Under the pieces are notes generated by a model, which worked only from the letters and a program-made list of their open reading frames with translations, was not told the DNA's origin and did no database searches. DNA of 64,000 nucleotides from Bacteroidota bacterium (GTDB lineage Bacteria > Bacteroidota > Bacteroidia > Chitinophagales > JADJOU01): NCBI GenBank assembly GCA_016713645.1, contig JADJOU010000017.1, positions 52,980 through 116,979 on the forward strand. The letters run 5' to 3'. This document shows positions 1 through 11,389 of the stretch, piece by piece (the first letter of the stretch is position 1; every line of letters begins with the position of its first letter). A program made the translations under genes and the position numbers.

Positions 1-1
1 T

Positions 2-985
2 GGAGCAGGTTATCCTTACGCTAACAAGATGGTCAATTGGGCTCCATCTGCCATGAACGTCTTCGCCGGTCAAATCACCGACAAAGAATTGGGCGATGTG
101 ATGGCTTATATTGCAGATCCAAGTGCTGGCGGCGGTGCAAAAGCAGTTGCTGCTGATGCCACTACTGCTGGAACTCCAAAAAGCGCTTCGAATGGTCCTA
201 TCTTAATGTTGGTTATCCTCGCATTGCTACTCGTAGTTGCATTTGCATTGGGAACGACATCAAACAATCTATCGGAAATTATCGCAGAGAAAAATGGTCA
301 GCCAGTTCCTGCTAAAGTTCCTTTCTACCTCTCTAGAAAATTCAAAACAAGTCTATTGATATTCGCAATCCTTTTCCTTTGCTATGCTATCTGTAAAGAT
401 GCGATTCAATTGGGAAGATCGCAAGGGTATCAACCAGCTCAGCCGATTAAATTCTCCCATGCACTCCATGCTGGAAAGAATAAAATTGAATGTCAATACT
501 GCCACAGTTCTGCTGATAAAGGCAAGCATTCAAATATCCCTTCTGCCAACGTTTGTATGAACTGTCATAAGAATGTTCAAGTGGGCCCTCAATACGGTGA
601 GAGAGAAATAGCTAAGATTTATGACGCTGTGGGATGGGATGTGAAAACACAGACCTATTCTAAACCACAAAAACCAATCGAGTGGGTGCGTGTACACAAT
701 CTACCTGATCACGTTTATTTCAACCACGCTCAGCACGTCAATGCGGGCAAAGTGAAGTGTCAAACTTGTCACGGTCCAGTAGAAGAAATGGATGAAGTAT
801 ACCAATACGCTCCATTGTCTATGGGATGGTGTGTGAATTGCCACAGAAATCACGATGTTCAATTCTCTGATAATTCTTACTACAAGACTTATGTGAAATA
901 CCATGAGGAAATGAAAGCTGGCAAGAGAAAGAGAGTCACTGTCAATGATATCGGCGGTACTGAATGTCAAAAATGTCACTATTAA
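2..985 (+). CDS. actA: ACIII subunit ActA, multiheme cytochrome c (5' truncated)
   Basis: Heme-c subunit of alternative complex III, which carries electrons from menaquinol oxidation towards the terminal oxidase on the periplasmic face. The frame is open back to the window edge, so the start is missing. The first 40 residues look like the distal half of a class I cytochrome c (WAPSAM with a candidate Met ligand); its CxxCH must lie upstream. Two hydrophobic segments follow (nt ~205-270 and ~345-400), then a domain with five CxxCH heme sites at nt 491, 554, 758, 830 and 965. A monoheme domain fused to a pentaheme domain is the arrangement I recall for Bacteroidota ActA. It leads the act operon, 49 nt before actB. 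Function is confident from motifs and context. Confidence 0.93.
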   Translation, partial: GAGYPYANKMVNWAPSAMNVFAGQITDKELGDVMAYIADPSAGGGAKAVAADATTAGTPKSASNGPILMLVILALLLVVAFALGTTSNNLSEIIAEKNGQPVPAKVPFYLSRKFKTSLLIFAILFLCYAICKDAIQLGRSQGYQPAQPIKFSHALHAGKNKIECQYCHSSADKGKHSNIPSANVCMNCHKNVQVGPQYGEREIAKIYDAVGWDVKTQTYSKPQKPIEWVRVHNLPDHVYFNHAQHVNAGKVKCQTCHGPVEEMDEVYQYAPLSMGWCVNCHRNHDVQFSDNSYYKTYVKYHEEMKAGKRKRVTVNDIGGTECQKCHY

Positions 986-1034
986 TATCAAATAAGGAAC
1001 CAATTCATATTTATCAGATTCAAGAATAATTATT

Positions 1035-4000
1035 ATGCAAGAAAAAAGATATTGGCAAACTTTAGGAGAAGTCAACAATTCAAATCCGGTAGAGACAAAA
1101 GAATTTTCGGATGAATTGCCTGTTCTCAATTCAATTGCTGAAGGCATTACCAACGAATCCACTGGAAGAAGAGATTTCTTAAAGCAATTGGGATTTGGTC
1201 TAGGTGCTGCTACACTCGCTGCGAGTTGTGAAATGCCTGTGCGCAAATCAATTCCATATGTATTTAAACCAGAGGAAATCACACCAGGCGTTGCTAATTA
1301 CTACGCTTCTGCTTATACTTTAGGTGGTGAATATATTTCTGTTTTAATTAAGACAAGAGAAGGACGACCAATCAAAATAGAAGGCAATCCAAACTCAAAA
1401 ATTTCTCAAGGTGGAACAACTGCGCTTGCTCAAGCTTCTGTTGTTAGCTTATATGATAATGCTTCTCGTTTCAAATCTCCGATGAAAGGAGGAAAAGAGA
1501 TGAGCTTTGCTGCTATCGATGCTGAAATTGGCGCTAAATTGGGAACTGGTAAAGTAGTTGTATTGACTTCTTCTATCAATAGCCCTTCTTCACTTGCTGC
1601 TATCAACGAATTCAAAACTAAATACAATGCAAGTCATGTAACCCATGATGCAGTTTCTTATTCAGGAATTTTGGATGCAGCGGAAACTTATTTAGGTACT
1701 CGCTCATTCCCTGATTTCAGATTTGGTGAGGCTGATGTGATTGTATCTATCGGTGCTGATTTTGCGGCTACTTGGGGTAATCCAGTGGAGCACGCTTCTG
1801 ATTATGCAAAGAGAAGAAAAGTATCTGTTCAAAACAGCAATATGAGTCGCCACATTCATTTCGAAGCGATTCCTACTGCGACAAGTTCTACTTCTGATAA
1901 GAAATACGCTTTGAGCCCTTCTGAAGAGGCTATGGCTGTATATGAATTATACAATGCAGTTAATGCTGGCGAAGCTTGTAAAATTGCTGGTGTTGCTGAG
2001 ACGGCTAAGGAATTATTGGCTTGCAAAAACAGAGGTATGAAATCCCTCGTCGTTTGCGGTGTCAATGATGCCAATGTACAGGGATTGGTTTTTGCCATCA
2101 ACAATATCTTAGGAAATTTTGGTACAACGATTAAAGGAGCGACCAACTATAAAAAAGAGCAATGACAAAGAGACAGCAGCACTTTTAGCAGATATGAATG
2201 CAGGTGCAGTAAAATCTTTGATCATCATCGATACGAACCCAGCTTATTCAATCAAAGGATTTGCAGAGGCAATGAAGAAAGTAGAAAATACGATTTCATT
2301 GAGCGATCGCCACAATGAAACCGCAGATGCTTGTGTGTATGTAGTGCCTAAACACAATGCACTCGAGAGTTGGAATGATGCTGAGCCAAAATCTGGTGTT
2401 TACGCCATTTGTCAACCAGCTATTTCACCATTATTCAATACACGTCAATATCAAGAGACTTTATTGTCTTGGGCTGGAAACAATACTTCTTTTTACGAGT
2501 ATATCAAAAATACCGCAAAAGGAAAAACTGAATTGGCCGCTGGTTATAGCAGTTTTGATGCTTTCTGGGACAATGCAGTTCAGAATAGCGAAACTGCTGT
2601 AGGAGAGGGCTCTTCCCTTTCTTTCAATGGAAGCAATATTGCAAATGCTGTTGCAGCAGTTGCGACGTATAAAAAATCTGAATTAGAAGTTAAGTTCTAT
2701 TTATCAGTTCATGGTGATGGTTCTTATGCTGACAATCCATATATCCAAGAATTGCCAGATCCAATGTCTAGAATTACTTGGGACAATTACATTGTTGCCA
2801 ATCCTACTTGGGCTGCAAAGAATGGTTTGACTCCAGATTTAAATACAAAAGAATACAAGACGATTACACTTACCATGAATGGTGCAAGTGTGACCCTTCC
2901 AGTTTATCCTCTTCCAGGTGTTGCCAATGGCACATTGGGTATTAAAGTTGGATTTGGAAGAAAGACTGTCAATGCGGAGTTTAGCCGCGGAGCGAATGTA
3001 TTTCCTTTCATGACAACCGTCAATGGAAATATCTCTAGCAATGCAGTAGCATCTTTCAAAGTGACTGGCGAAGTAGCTAAATTAGCTGCTATGCAGACTT
3101 ATTTCACTTTGGATCATCAAGGTCTAGGCGGTGTTAAAACGCGTTACGTCATCAAAGAAACTTCTTTGAATGCATATAGAAAAGACCCTGAAGCAGGAAA
3201 TCAAATCGGTGGAACACCAAGAAAAGCTTGGTTGGAGCACCACTTGGTGACACTTTATGGAAAACATGAAATGCCAGGTCATCAATGGGGAATGGTCGTA
3301 GACCTCAACTCATGTGTTGGTTGCGGCGCTTGTGTTGTAGCATGTAATATAGAAAACAACGTACCTGTTGTTGGTCAAGATCAAGTTCATCGCTCTAGAG
3401 AGATGCATTGGATGCGTATCGACAGATATTATACGGGTGATGTTGAGAATCCAGAAGTGACTTTCCAACCGATGATGTGTCAGCACTGTGATAACGCTCC
3501 ATGTGAGAACGTTTGTCCAGTTTCTGCAACTAACCACAGTTCTGAGGGATTGAATCAAATGGCTTATAACAGATGTATTGGAACGAGATATTGTGCTAAT
3601 AACTGTCCGTATAAAGTGAGAAGATTTAACTGGTATGACTATACAGGATCTGATTCTTTCAACGAGCAATCATTCGGCGTAGATAATTACGATGATAAAT
3701 TGGGTAGATTTGATTCATTGGCTAGAATGGTCTTGAATCCAGATGTTACTACACGTTCAAGAGGAGTTATCGAGAAATGCAGTTTCTGTGTTCAAAGAAT
3801 CCAAGGAGCTAAATTAGACGCTAAGAAAGAGAATAGAACATTGAGAGATGGTGATGTTAAGTCGGCTTGTCAAACGGCATGTCCTACCAACGCAATCACA
3901 TTTGGAGATGTAAACAATAAAGACACTCAAGTTCACAAATTGACGATGGATGAAAGAGCATTCGGTGTATTGGAAGAAATACACACTTTGCCATCTGTCA

Positions 4001-4041
4001 GCTATTTGACTAGAGTTAGAAATGAAGATGCAATTACATAA
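1035..4041 (+). CDS. actB: ACIII subunit ActB, molybdopterin-like and Fe-S protein (frameshifted)
   Basis: Large subunit of alternative complex III, with an N-terminal part related to molybdopterin oxidoreductases and a C-terminal ferredoxin part that holds the Fe-S clusters. Near residue 40 a GRRDFLK sequence starts a Tat-like signal, ending at a Cys (LAASC) that may be lipidated. The C-terminal third has four cysteine groups (nt ~3313-3345, 3478-3516, 3574-3609, 3778-3894) of CxxCxxCxxxC type, enough for four cubane clusters. The frame breaks at the A run 2151-2156; five A instead of six rejoins the protein. The shift needed is not the -1 expected for an AAAAAAG slippery site, so an indel error is likelier than programmed frameshifting. 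Confidence 0.92.
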
Positions 4042-4083
4042 TTATAATTAGATAAATAATATTTAAGAGATTAATAATAAACT

Positions 4084-5471
4084 ATGTCGCACGTAGATTC
4101 ATTAATTAGAGAGCCACTCATTAACGGCGAAAACATTACCTACGGAAAGATTACCGAGGATATTGTTCGTAGTACGGAAGGAAGACCACCTTTAAACTGG
4201 TGGATTGCATTTTCTTTTGCAGTAGTCGGTTTATTGCTTTATGTATTTGCCGTTTCCTATACGATATGGAAAGGTATCGGTGTTTGGGGATTGAACAAAA
4301 CAGTCAACTGGGCATGGGATATCACCAATTTCGTTTGGTGGGTCGGTATTGGTCACGCGGGAACCTTGATTTCTGCTGTACTCTTGCTATTCAGACAAAA
4401 TGGAGAACAGGGATCAATAGAGCTGCTGGAGGCGATGACCATCTTTGCGGTTGTTTGTGCTGGTCAGTTTCCATTGATTCACATGGGTCGTATTTGGCAA
4501 GGATTCTTTATCTTCCCTTATCCAAATACACGTGGACCACTTTGGGTGAACTTCAATTCACCGCTCTTATGGGACGTATTCGCGATTTCAACTTACTTCT
4601 CTGTATCATGTTTGTTCTGGTATTCAGGTTTGATGCCTGACTTTGGAACCATCAGAGATAAAGCGAAATCTAGCAAGAGAAAATTCATCTACAATGTATT
4701 GAGTTTTGGATGGAGAGGAACAGCTAAGCAATGGAGTCGTTTTGAGTCTTTGTCTTTGGTTTTGGCTGGTTTGTCTACACCACTCGTACTTTCAGTACAC
4801 ACCATCGTATCTTTGACTTCGCCACATCAGTAATTCCAGGATGGCATACTACGATCTTCCCTCCGTATTTCGTTGCGGGTGCGATCTTCTCGGGATTTGC
4901 CATGGTATTGACATTGATGCTCATCGCGCGTAAAGTGCAACATCTTGAAAACTATATTACCATTGCACATATCGAGTCGATGAATAAAGTTATCGTCGTT
5001 ACGGGTTCTATCGTAGGTATTGCCTATATCACGGAATTGTTTGTCGCTTGGTACTCTGGTTATTTATACGAGCAGTATGCTTTCTATAACAGAGCATTCG
5101 GAGATTACAAATGGGCTTATTGGGGTATGATGTCATGCAACGTATTGTCTCCACAGATTTTCTGGATTAAGAAGATGAGAAGAAATATTGCCGTTACATT
5201 CTTTATGTCTGTATTCATCAATATTGGAATGTGGTTCGAGCGTTTTGTAATTATCGTGACTTCATTGCACAAAGATTTCTTGCCTTCGAGCTGGTTGTAT
5301 TTCACACCATCTTGGGTAGATATCTCTATCTTCATCGGAAGTTTGGGATTATTCTTTACATGCTTCTTATTGTTTGCGAGAACTTTCCCTGTGATTGCGA
5401 TTGCAGAGGTGAAATCGATCTTCAGTAATATCTCTGAAGTAGCACAGAAAAAAGCAAAAAATCATCATTAA
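4084..5471 (+). CDS. actC: ACIII subunit ActC, NrfD-like quinol-oxidising membrane protein (frameshifted)
   Basis: Polytopic membrane subunit of the NrfD/PsrC family, expected to form the quinol site of alternative complex III. The translation has about ten hydrophobic segments and the family-typical stretches NWAWDITNFVWWVGIGHAG and PGWHTTIFPPYFVAGA. It reads as two overlapping frames that join if the T run at 4812-4814 is four T rather than three; the repaired sequence then passes smoothly through VSFDFA and the conserved PGWHTTIFPP. It lies 42 nt after actB and 37 nt before actD, in one operon. ActC and ActF are paralogous in this complex. The break looks like a sequencing indel rather than gene decay. 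Confidence 0.93.
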
Positions 5472-5508
5472 TAAATAGCAGTTTATAGTTTTATTTAATA
5501 ATAATAGA

Positions 5509-6050
5509 ATGACAGCAGGAAAAATAGCACAAAAGAAATACATCTACGGTATCTGGGATCACGAAGAGCCCTTTATGGATGCCATAGATAAAATTAGAGG
5601 AGCGGAATCGAAATTACCGATGCATACTCTCCATTCCCCGTTCACGGGATTGATGATAAATTGGGAATCAAAGAATCTCGATTGCATACTTCTGGATTCC
5701 TATTGGGATTGACAGGAACAATTACCGCTTTGAGTGTAATCACTTGGATCGTAACGATGAACTATCCTACGGTATTTGGAGGAAAACCTTTCTGGGCATT
5801 ACCAGCGTTTATTCCTATTATATTTGAAAGTACCATCTTGTTTGCATGTTGGGGAATGTTCTTTGTATACATCATCAGAAATGAATTGTATCCAGGTTTT
5901 ATTCCAATGATTATTGATGAGAGAACGACAGATGATAAATTTGCTTTGTCTTTTGGAATAGATCATAGTTCAGCAGAAAATGTCAATAAAATCAATGCGG
6001 CTTTGAAAGATGCAGGGGCATTGGAAATTCATACAAAAGAGTTTAATTAA
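5509..6050 (+). CDS. actD: ACIII subunit ActD (DUF3341) membrane protein (frameshifted)
   Basis: Small membrane subunit of alternative complex III, DUF3341 family. The N-terminal soluble part begins with a YIYGIWDHEEPFMDAIDKIR stretch, followed by two transmembrane helices (SGFLLGLTGTITALSVITWI and the FESTILFACWGMFFVYII region) and a short soluble tail. The frame is interrupted at the C run 5636-5639; one more C gives SPVHGIDDKLGIKESRL, which matches the family's conserved segment before the first helix. It sits between actC and actE with short gaps. No redox cofactor motif is visible, and the subunit is thought to be structural. Confidence 0.9.
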
Positions 6051-6080
6051 TTAAGATAGTAAAGCATTAAGAGTATTACA

Positions 6081-6800
6081 ATGGATAATAAGACTATAAA
6101 ATTTTACGCGACGATTCTAGGCATGATCCTTTTGGCGATTTTCATGCTTTCAGGAAACATCAGAAAGCCAGGAAGAATCTATGCTCCTGACATGGCTTAT
6201 TCTAATGCCGGAGAGACATATGGAGAGAGTAAAATTCCAACCAAAGTAGGAGATAGCATGCGCTATATGGCGTCTCGTCTTCCAGTTGCTGGTACGATTC
6301 CCTTCGGAACAATTCCTCAAAATGAATTGGCAAAGAATGAAGCTTATGCTTTCTCTTATACTTATATGAAGCATTTTGCAAATACACCTGCAGACAAGGC
6401 AAGAGCTGGCGCATTATTGAAAAATCCTTATATGCAAACACCAGAAGTACTCAAAGAAGGTGAAGCAGCGTATATTACTTATTGTTCAAATTGCCACGGT
6501 AAAACAGGTTTAGGCGATGGTTCATTGATTATCAGAGCTGATGGAACGGATGGTCCTTTCAAGGCAATTCCACCATCTTATGCTGATCGTTTGAAAACAC
6601 TTAGAGACGGAGAGATATTCCACTCAATCACTTATGGATGGAATATGATGGGCGGTCACGCTTCTCAAGTATCTCCAGATGATCGTTGGAAAATCATTTG
6701 CTATATCAAGAAATTGGGCGGATTGCCAGATAATCATACAGTAATCAATGCAGGTGCTCCGGCTCCAGCTCCAGTTGCTGCGGTTGAAACAAAAAAATAA
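6081..6800 (+). CDS. actE: ACIII subunit ActE, monoheme cytochrome c
   Basis: Monoheme cytochrome c subunit of alternative complex III, the likely exit point for electrons to the oxidase. An N-terminal hydrophobic segment (residues ~9-24) acts as signal or membrane anchor. The heme site CSNCH lies near residue 138 and a WNMMGGH segment near residue 191 offers the distal Met. The C-terminus is Ala/Pro rich. Unlike its neighbours actB, actC, actD and actF, this gene reads through without interruption. It starts 31 nt after actD and ends 44 nt before actF. Confidence 0.93.
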   Translation: MDNKTIKFYATILGMILLAIFMLSGNIRKPGRIYAPDMAYSNAGETYGESKIPTKVGDSMRYMASRLPVAGTIPFGTIPQNELAKNEAYAFSYTYMKHFANTPADKARAGALLKNPYMQTPEVLKEGEAAYITYCSNCHGKTGLGDGSLIIRADGTDGPFKAIPPSYADRLKTLRDGEIFHSITYGWNMMGGHASQVSPDDRWKIICYIKKLGGLPDNHTVINAGAPAPAPVAAVETKK

Positions 6801-6843
6801 AATTAAAGAGAAGCATTAAGAATAAAGAAAATACAATTTTACA

Positions 6844-8297
6844 ATGGGTCATCATCAAACAAATACATTTGAACCGAATGCTGAGAATTTCACATTTGGC
6901 GGGAGACTAAAGACACTTTGCTTGGTTTTTATGGGCTTAGGCGTTTTGGGCTTGATTTGGTCTTTTCTTGGAAGTGAAGAAGGAACAAAACACAGTCGTT
7001 TTTGGACAAATCTATTGACCAATGCATACTATTTCAATGGTATTGCGATTGCGGCAATGTTCTTGGTATCTGTCCTTACGATTGGATATGGCGCTTGGCA
7101 AACACTCATCAAGAGAATCTTCGAATCTTTTGGTGTTTATGTTTGGGTAACTTTAGTATGTTTTGTATTGATCATCATTGCGATGAAGACTGGCGCTACA
7201 AATTTATATGAATTGTGGTTGCATCCAGTTGCAGGCGATACCATCGTTGGAGATAAAATCAATTTCTTGAACTTTGGGATGTATACTGGCGGTGTCTTGT
7301 TTTTCTTCGCAGGATGGATTGGTATTGGTGCATACATGAGAAGTCATTCATTGGCTGAAGATGGCGCTGCTGATGCAGTAGCTCACTACCAAAAATCAAA
7401 ATATATCGCTGCTGCTTATATCGTATTATTCGGTGTATCATCATCTATTTTTAGCTGGTGGGCAATCATGTCTTTGGATCCACATTGGTATTCTACCATG
7501 TTTGGATGGTATAACTTCGCCTCTTACATGTGCGGAATGCTCTCAATGATGATTCTTATTATTTCATATTTGAAATACAAAGGTCACTTGAGAAATGTAA
7601 CAGAAAATCACTTGCACGATTTGGGTAAGTTTTTATTCGGGTTCTCTGTATTTTGGACATACGTTTGGTTTTCACAATTCATGTTGATCTGGTACGGAAA
7701 TATTCCTGAAGATACCATGTATTTTGTAAAGCGTTTTGATGTGCCTTTATTCAAATGGTTGTTCTTGGGAACATTCTTCATCAACTTTGTTTTTGCATTC
7801 TTATTCCTTTTGAAGAGAAGCGCTAAAAGACAATTCTTGACTGCAGGTTTCGCTTCGGCTGTTTTGATCATCGGTCACTATATGGACTTTTATTTGATGG
7901 TTGCTCCAGAGCCTAACAAAATTGAAAATCACGGTGGCAATCACCATGCAACTGAAGCAAAAGGTCATTCATTGAATGTATCAAGTGATAGAGTTTTATT
8001 GGCAAACGCTGAGCCAACTGGTCATGAAGCAGCTAAGACAGAAGCGCATGGAGATGCACATGCAGCTGCGACACACGAAGGCCATGCAGATGTAAAAGCA
8101 GCTCACGGTGCTGGACATCACGGCGCTCACCATGAAGAACCGCCTTTGACGCATGCTTCTATGGGCTTAATTGAAATCATGATTTTCTTAGGATTTTTGG
8201 ATCATTCTTATTCATCGTATTGACTAGATTGTCTAAGAATAGATTGGTTCCAATTAATCATCCAATGTTGGAAGAGAGTTTAAGACATAACATATAA
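6844..8297 (+). CDS. actF: ACIII subunit ActF, quinol:cytochrome c oxidoreductase membrane protein (frameshifted near the end)
   Basis: Second polytopic membrane subunit of alternative complex III, distantly related to ActC. About ten hydrophobic segments are visible. Between the last two helices lies a soluble stretch (residues ~360-440) unusually rich in His, Ala and Glu, with more than a dozen histidines, which could bind metal. The annotated frame stops at 8221 after a DHSYSSY tail; restoring one T in the run 8194-8198 gives an FGSFLFIVLTRL helix end and a short tail ending at 8297. That end agrees better with a final transmembrane helix. It is followed 40 nt later by coxB. Confidence 0.9.
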
Positions 8298-8337
8298 TAT
8301 AATTACAATAGATAAATAAAATTATTAGAGGAAGAAT

Positions 8338-9489
8338 ATGGCAACATTAATCACCATCGCAGTATTGATTTTATTATACATCGTCTTAATCCAAGTGGGT
8401 AAGACGGTCGAGAAAGTGCGTGAACTCCGAGGAGAGAGCGGCGACTATGAAAAGTCAGGAAATATAAATGCCACTTTGATGATGGTGTTTTTAGTTTTGT
8501 TCTTTGCCGGTATCGTATATAGTGCAATTTATATGTGGCCAAAACTATTGCCAGCATCTGCATCTGATCACGGTTTGAAGATTGAAGCACTATTTAATTT
8601 GACTCTACTTTTAACAGGTATTGTCTTTATTATCACACACATTTTATTGTTTTGGTTTACCTATATCTACAGACAGCAAAAAGGTAGAAAAGCGTATTTC
8701 TTTGCGCACAATAGTACATTAGAGCTTGTTTGGTCTGCTATTCCAGCTGTAACAATGGCAATACTAGTTGTTTGGGGAATTAAGGTTTGGTTTGAAATTT
8801 TCCCTAATCACGATGATTTACCTAAGAATAGAATCGTCATTGAAGCTACTGGAAAACAATTCAACTGGTTGATTAGATATCCAGGTAAAGACGGTGTTTT
8901 AGGTAGAAGATTAATTACAAAAGAAAATGTAAGCCCGACGAATGAATTGGGTATTGATTTCTCAGATCCTGCTTCACACGATGATTTCTTTGCTTCAGAA
9001 ATTCACATGGTCAAAGATAGACCGGTTGAGTTTTTATTGGGAGCCTTGGATGTATTGCACAGTTTTTACTTGCCGCACATGAGACTTAAGATGGACTGTG
9101 TTCCTGGTGTACCAACAGGCTTGAGTTTTACACCGATTAGATCAAACGATGACACAAGAGATTTATTAAAAGAGAATCCAGATTGGCAGAAGATTGATCC
9201 AGAGACGAACGAGCCTAGATGGAAGAACTTTAAATATGAGTTGGCTTGTGCTGAGCTCTGCGGAAAGTCTCACTATGGTATGCAAATGAATGTATTTGTT
9301 GAGAGTCAAAAAGAGTATGATGCTTGGATGAACGCTCAAAAACCAATTTATGCTGGAGCAGCAAAGGCAGATACAGCTGCAACTGCAGTCACTCCAGAAA
9401 CCATGGAAATGGGCAAAGATTCTACTGTTGCGCCAGCTAAAGAAGCAGGTAATGCAGTGGAGGCAAGCACAGCGAATGCAAAACACTAA
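8338..9489 (+). CDS. coxB: Cytochrome c oxidase subunit II (CuA)
   Basis: Subunit II of an aa3-type cytochrome oxidase; it accepts electrons from the ACIII cytochromes through the binuclear CuA centre and delivers them to subunit I. Three hydrophobic segments are visible, the first at residues 1-20, one more than the usual hairpin. The cupredoxin domain carries the CuA ligands: the LHSFYLPHMRLK histidine around residue 241 and the CAELCGKSHYGM motif near residue 305 (Cys-x-Glu-x-Cys-x3-His-x2-Met). No cytochrome c domain is fused at the C-terminus, which is Ala/Thr rich. The gene reads through intact and sits between actF and coxA, as in other Bacteroidota. Confidence 0.96.
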   Translation: MATLITIAVLILLYIVLIQVGKTVEKVRELRGESGDYEKSGNINATLMMVFLVLFFAGIVYSAIYMWPKLLPASASDHGLKIEALFNLTLLLTGIVFIITHILLFWFTYIYRQQKGRKAYFFAHNSTLELVWSAIPAVTMAILVVWGIKVWFEIFPNHDDLPKNRIVIEATGKQFNWLIRYPGKDGVLGRRLITKENVSPTNELGIDFSDPASHDDFFASEIHMVKDRPVEFLLGALDVLHSFYLPHMRLKMDCVPGVPTGLSFTPIRSNDDTRDLLKENPDWQKIDPETNEPRWKNFKYELACAELCGKSHYGMQMNVFVESQKEYDAWMNAQKPIYAGAAKADTAATAVTPETMEMGKDSTVAPAKEAGNAVEASTANAKH

Positions 9490-9552
9490 AATAAAAAGCA
9501 AGAAAAATAAAAATTGAATTAAATAATTATTTGATTTATTAAGTACAAGGAA

Positions 9553-11335
9553 ATGGCAAATACTTTAGAACACGGTCACCACGAAGAGCACCATCATGAA
9601 GAAACTTTCTTGACAAAGTATGTCTTTAGTCAGGATCACAAGATGATTTCTAAGCAATTCCTAACAGGAATTTTTTGGGCAATCATTGGTGCAGGTATGT
9701 CAGTAATTTTTAGACTTCAATTGCTACTCCAATGAAACTTTCCCTTGGTTGGAAAGTATCTTAGGCAATGGGCCGGAAGGCGGAAAATTGACCAATGAAT
9801 TTTATTATTCCCTCGTCACTATGCACGGAACCATTTTGGTATTCTTTGTATTGACTGCAGGATTGAGCGGAACCTTTGCCAACTTATTGATTCCTTACCA
9901 AATTGGTGCAAGGGATATGGCATCTGGTTTCTTGAATATGCTCTCTTATTGGTTTTTCTTTACTTCAGGCGTTGTCATGTTGGCTTCTCTTTTCATTCAA
10001 ACTGGACCTGCTTCAGGTGGTTGGACCATGTATCCACCAGTGAATGGAATGAGCAATGTAGCTGTAAATCAAGGTTCTGGATTGGGAACTGATTTATGGA
10101 TATTCAGTATGGCTTTGTTCATCGTTTCATCTCTTTTAGGTGGTTTGAACTATATCGCCACAATTCTAAACTTGAGAACAAAAGGAATGTCTATGTTTAA
10201 AATGCCTCTAACTGTTTGGGCATTATTGTTTACAGCAATTCTTGGTGTACTCGGTTTCCCAGCACTTTTAGCTGCTGTTGTATTGATGGAATTCGATAGA
10301 TTGTTAGATACTTCTTTCTACCTTTCGAATATCGTTTTGAATGGTCAATTGATGGATTACAAAGGTGGTTCACCAATTCTATATCAACATTTATTCTGGT
10401 TCCTAGGTCACCCTGAGGTATATATCATTATCGTTCCAGCGATGGGATTGGTATCTGAAATTTTATCTGTGAATTCTAGAAAACCAATCTTTGGTTACAG
10501 AGCCATGGTTATTGCGATTGGAGTAATCGTTTGTCTTGGATTCTTAGTATGGGCGCATCACATGTTCGTAACAGGTATGAATCCTTTCATCGGTTCAATT
10601 TTCGTATTGTTTACACTCTTAATTGCAGTTCCATCTGCGGTAAAAGTGTTCAACTGGATAACCACGATATGGCGCGGTAATCTGAGGTTGACGCCAGCGA
10701 TGTTATTTGCCATCGGATTTGTATCTATGTTCATTTCAGGTGGTTTGACTGGTATTTTCTTAGGAAACTCTACAGTTGATATTCCTTTACATGATACCTA
10801 TTTCGTTGTGGCGCATTTCCATATTGTAATGGGTGTTGCAGCTTTCTTCGGCATGTTTGCGGGAGTTTATCACTGGTTCCCTAAGATGTTCGGTAGATTT
10901 ATCAATGATACCTTGGGATATATTCACTTCTTTGTTACTATCGTTTGTGCTTATGCAATTTTCTTCCCGATGCACTTTATGTTGAGTTTGCCTAGAAGAT
11001 ATTACATATACACCAATTTCCAAACTTTCCAAGGTTTGGAAGATATCAGTAAATTCATCTCTGTATTTGCTATTATCTCTTTCTTAGCGCAGTTATTGTT
11101 TGTGGTAAATATTATCTATAGTGCTTTTAAAGGAAGAGAAATGACCAATGATGCAAGAAATCCTTGGGGTTCTAATACATTGGAGTGGACAACACCTGTT
11201 GAGCATTTCCATGGCAACTGGCATGGAGAACTTCCTGAAGTTCATAGATGGCCATATGATTATTCAAATGGTTTTGGCAAGGAGGATTTCAGACCGCAGA
11301 CTTTACCGCTTGAACCTGGTGAAGAAGCACACTAG
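9553..11335 (+). CDS. coxA: Cytochrome c oxidase subunit I (frameshifted)
   Basis: Catalytic subunit of the heme-copper oxidase, reducing O2 to water and pumping protons. Visible landmarks are the GHPEVYIIIVPAMG motif with a CuB histidine, the WAHHMFVTGM pair of CuB histidines, and HDTYFVVAHFHIVM, which holds the histidines for heme a and a3. The N-terminus is His-rich (HGHHEEHHHEE), echoing the His-rich loop of ActF. The frame breaks between 9723 and 9732; adding one G at 9723 and one A in the run at 9731 gives LATPNETFPWLES and a continuous protein. Two single-base contractions within ten bases point to poor local sequence rather than a biological break. Confidence 0.95.
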
Positions 11336-11389
11336 TAATTAATTAAATTAGATAATAATTCAAGTTTAAGATAAAAGGAACGAAGTTTC

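Noticed and set aside
701..1282. 193-codon open frame on the minus strand over actA-actB
   Set aside because: Overlaps two well-supported + strand genes and has no recognisable domain.
2140..2175. Programmed frameshift in actB at an AAAAAAG run
   Set aside because: The shift needed to continue is +1 (or -2), not the -1 expected of such a slippery site, and many other genes show the same type of run error.
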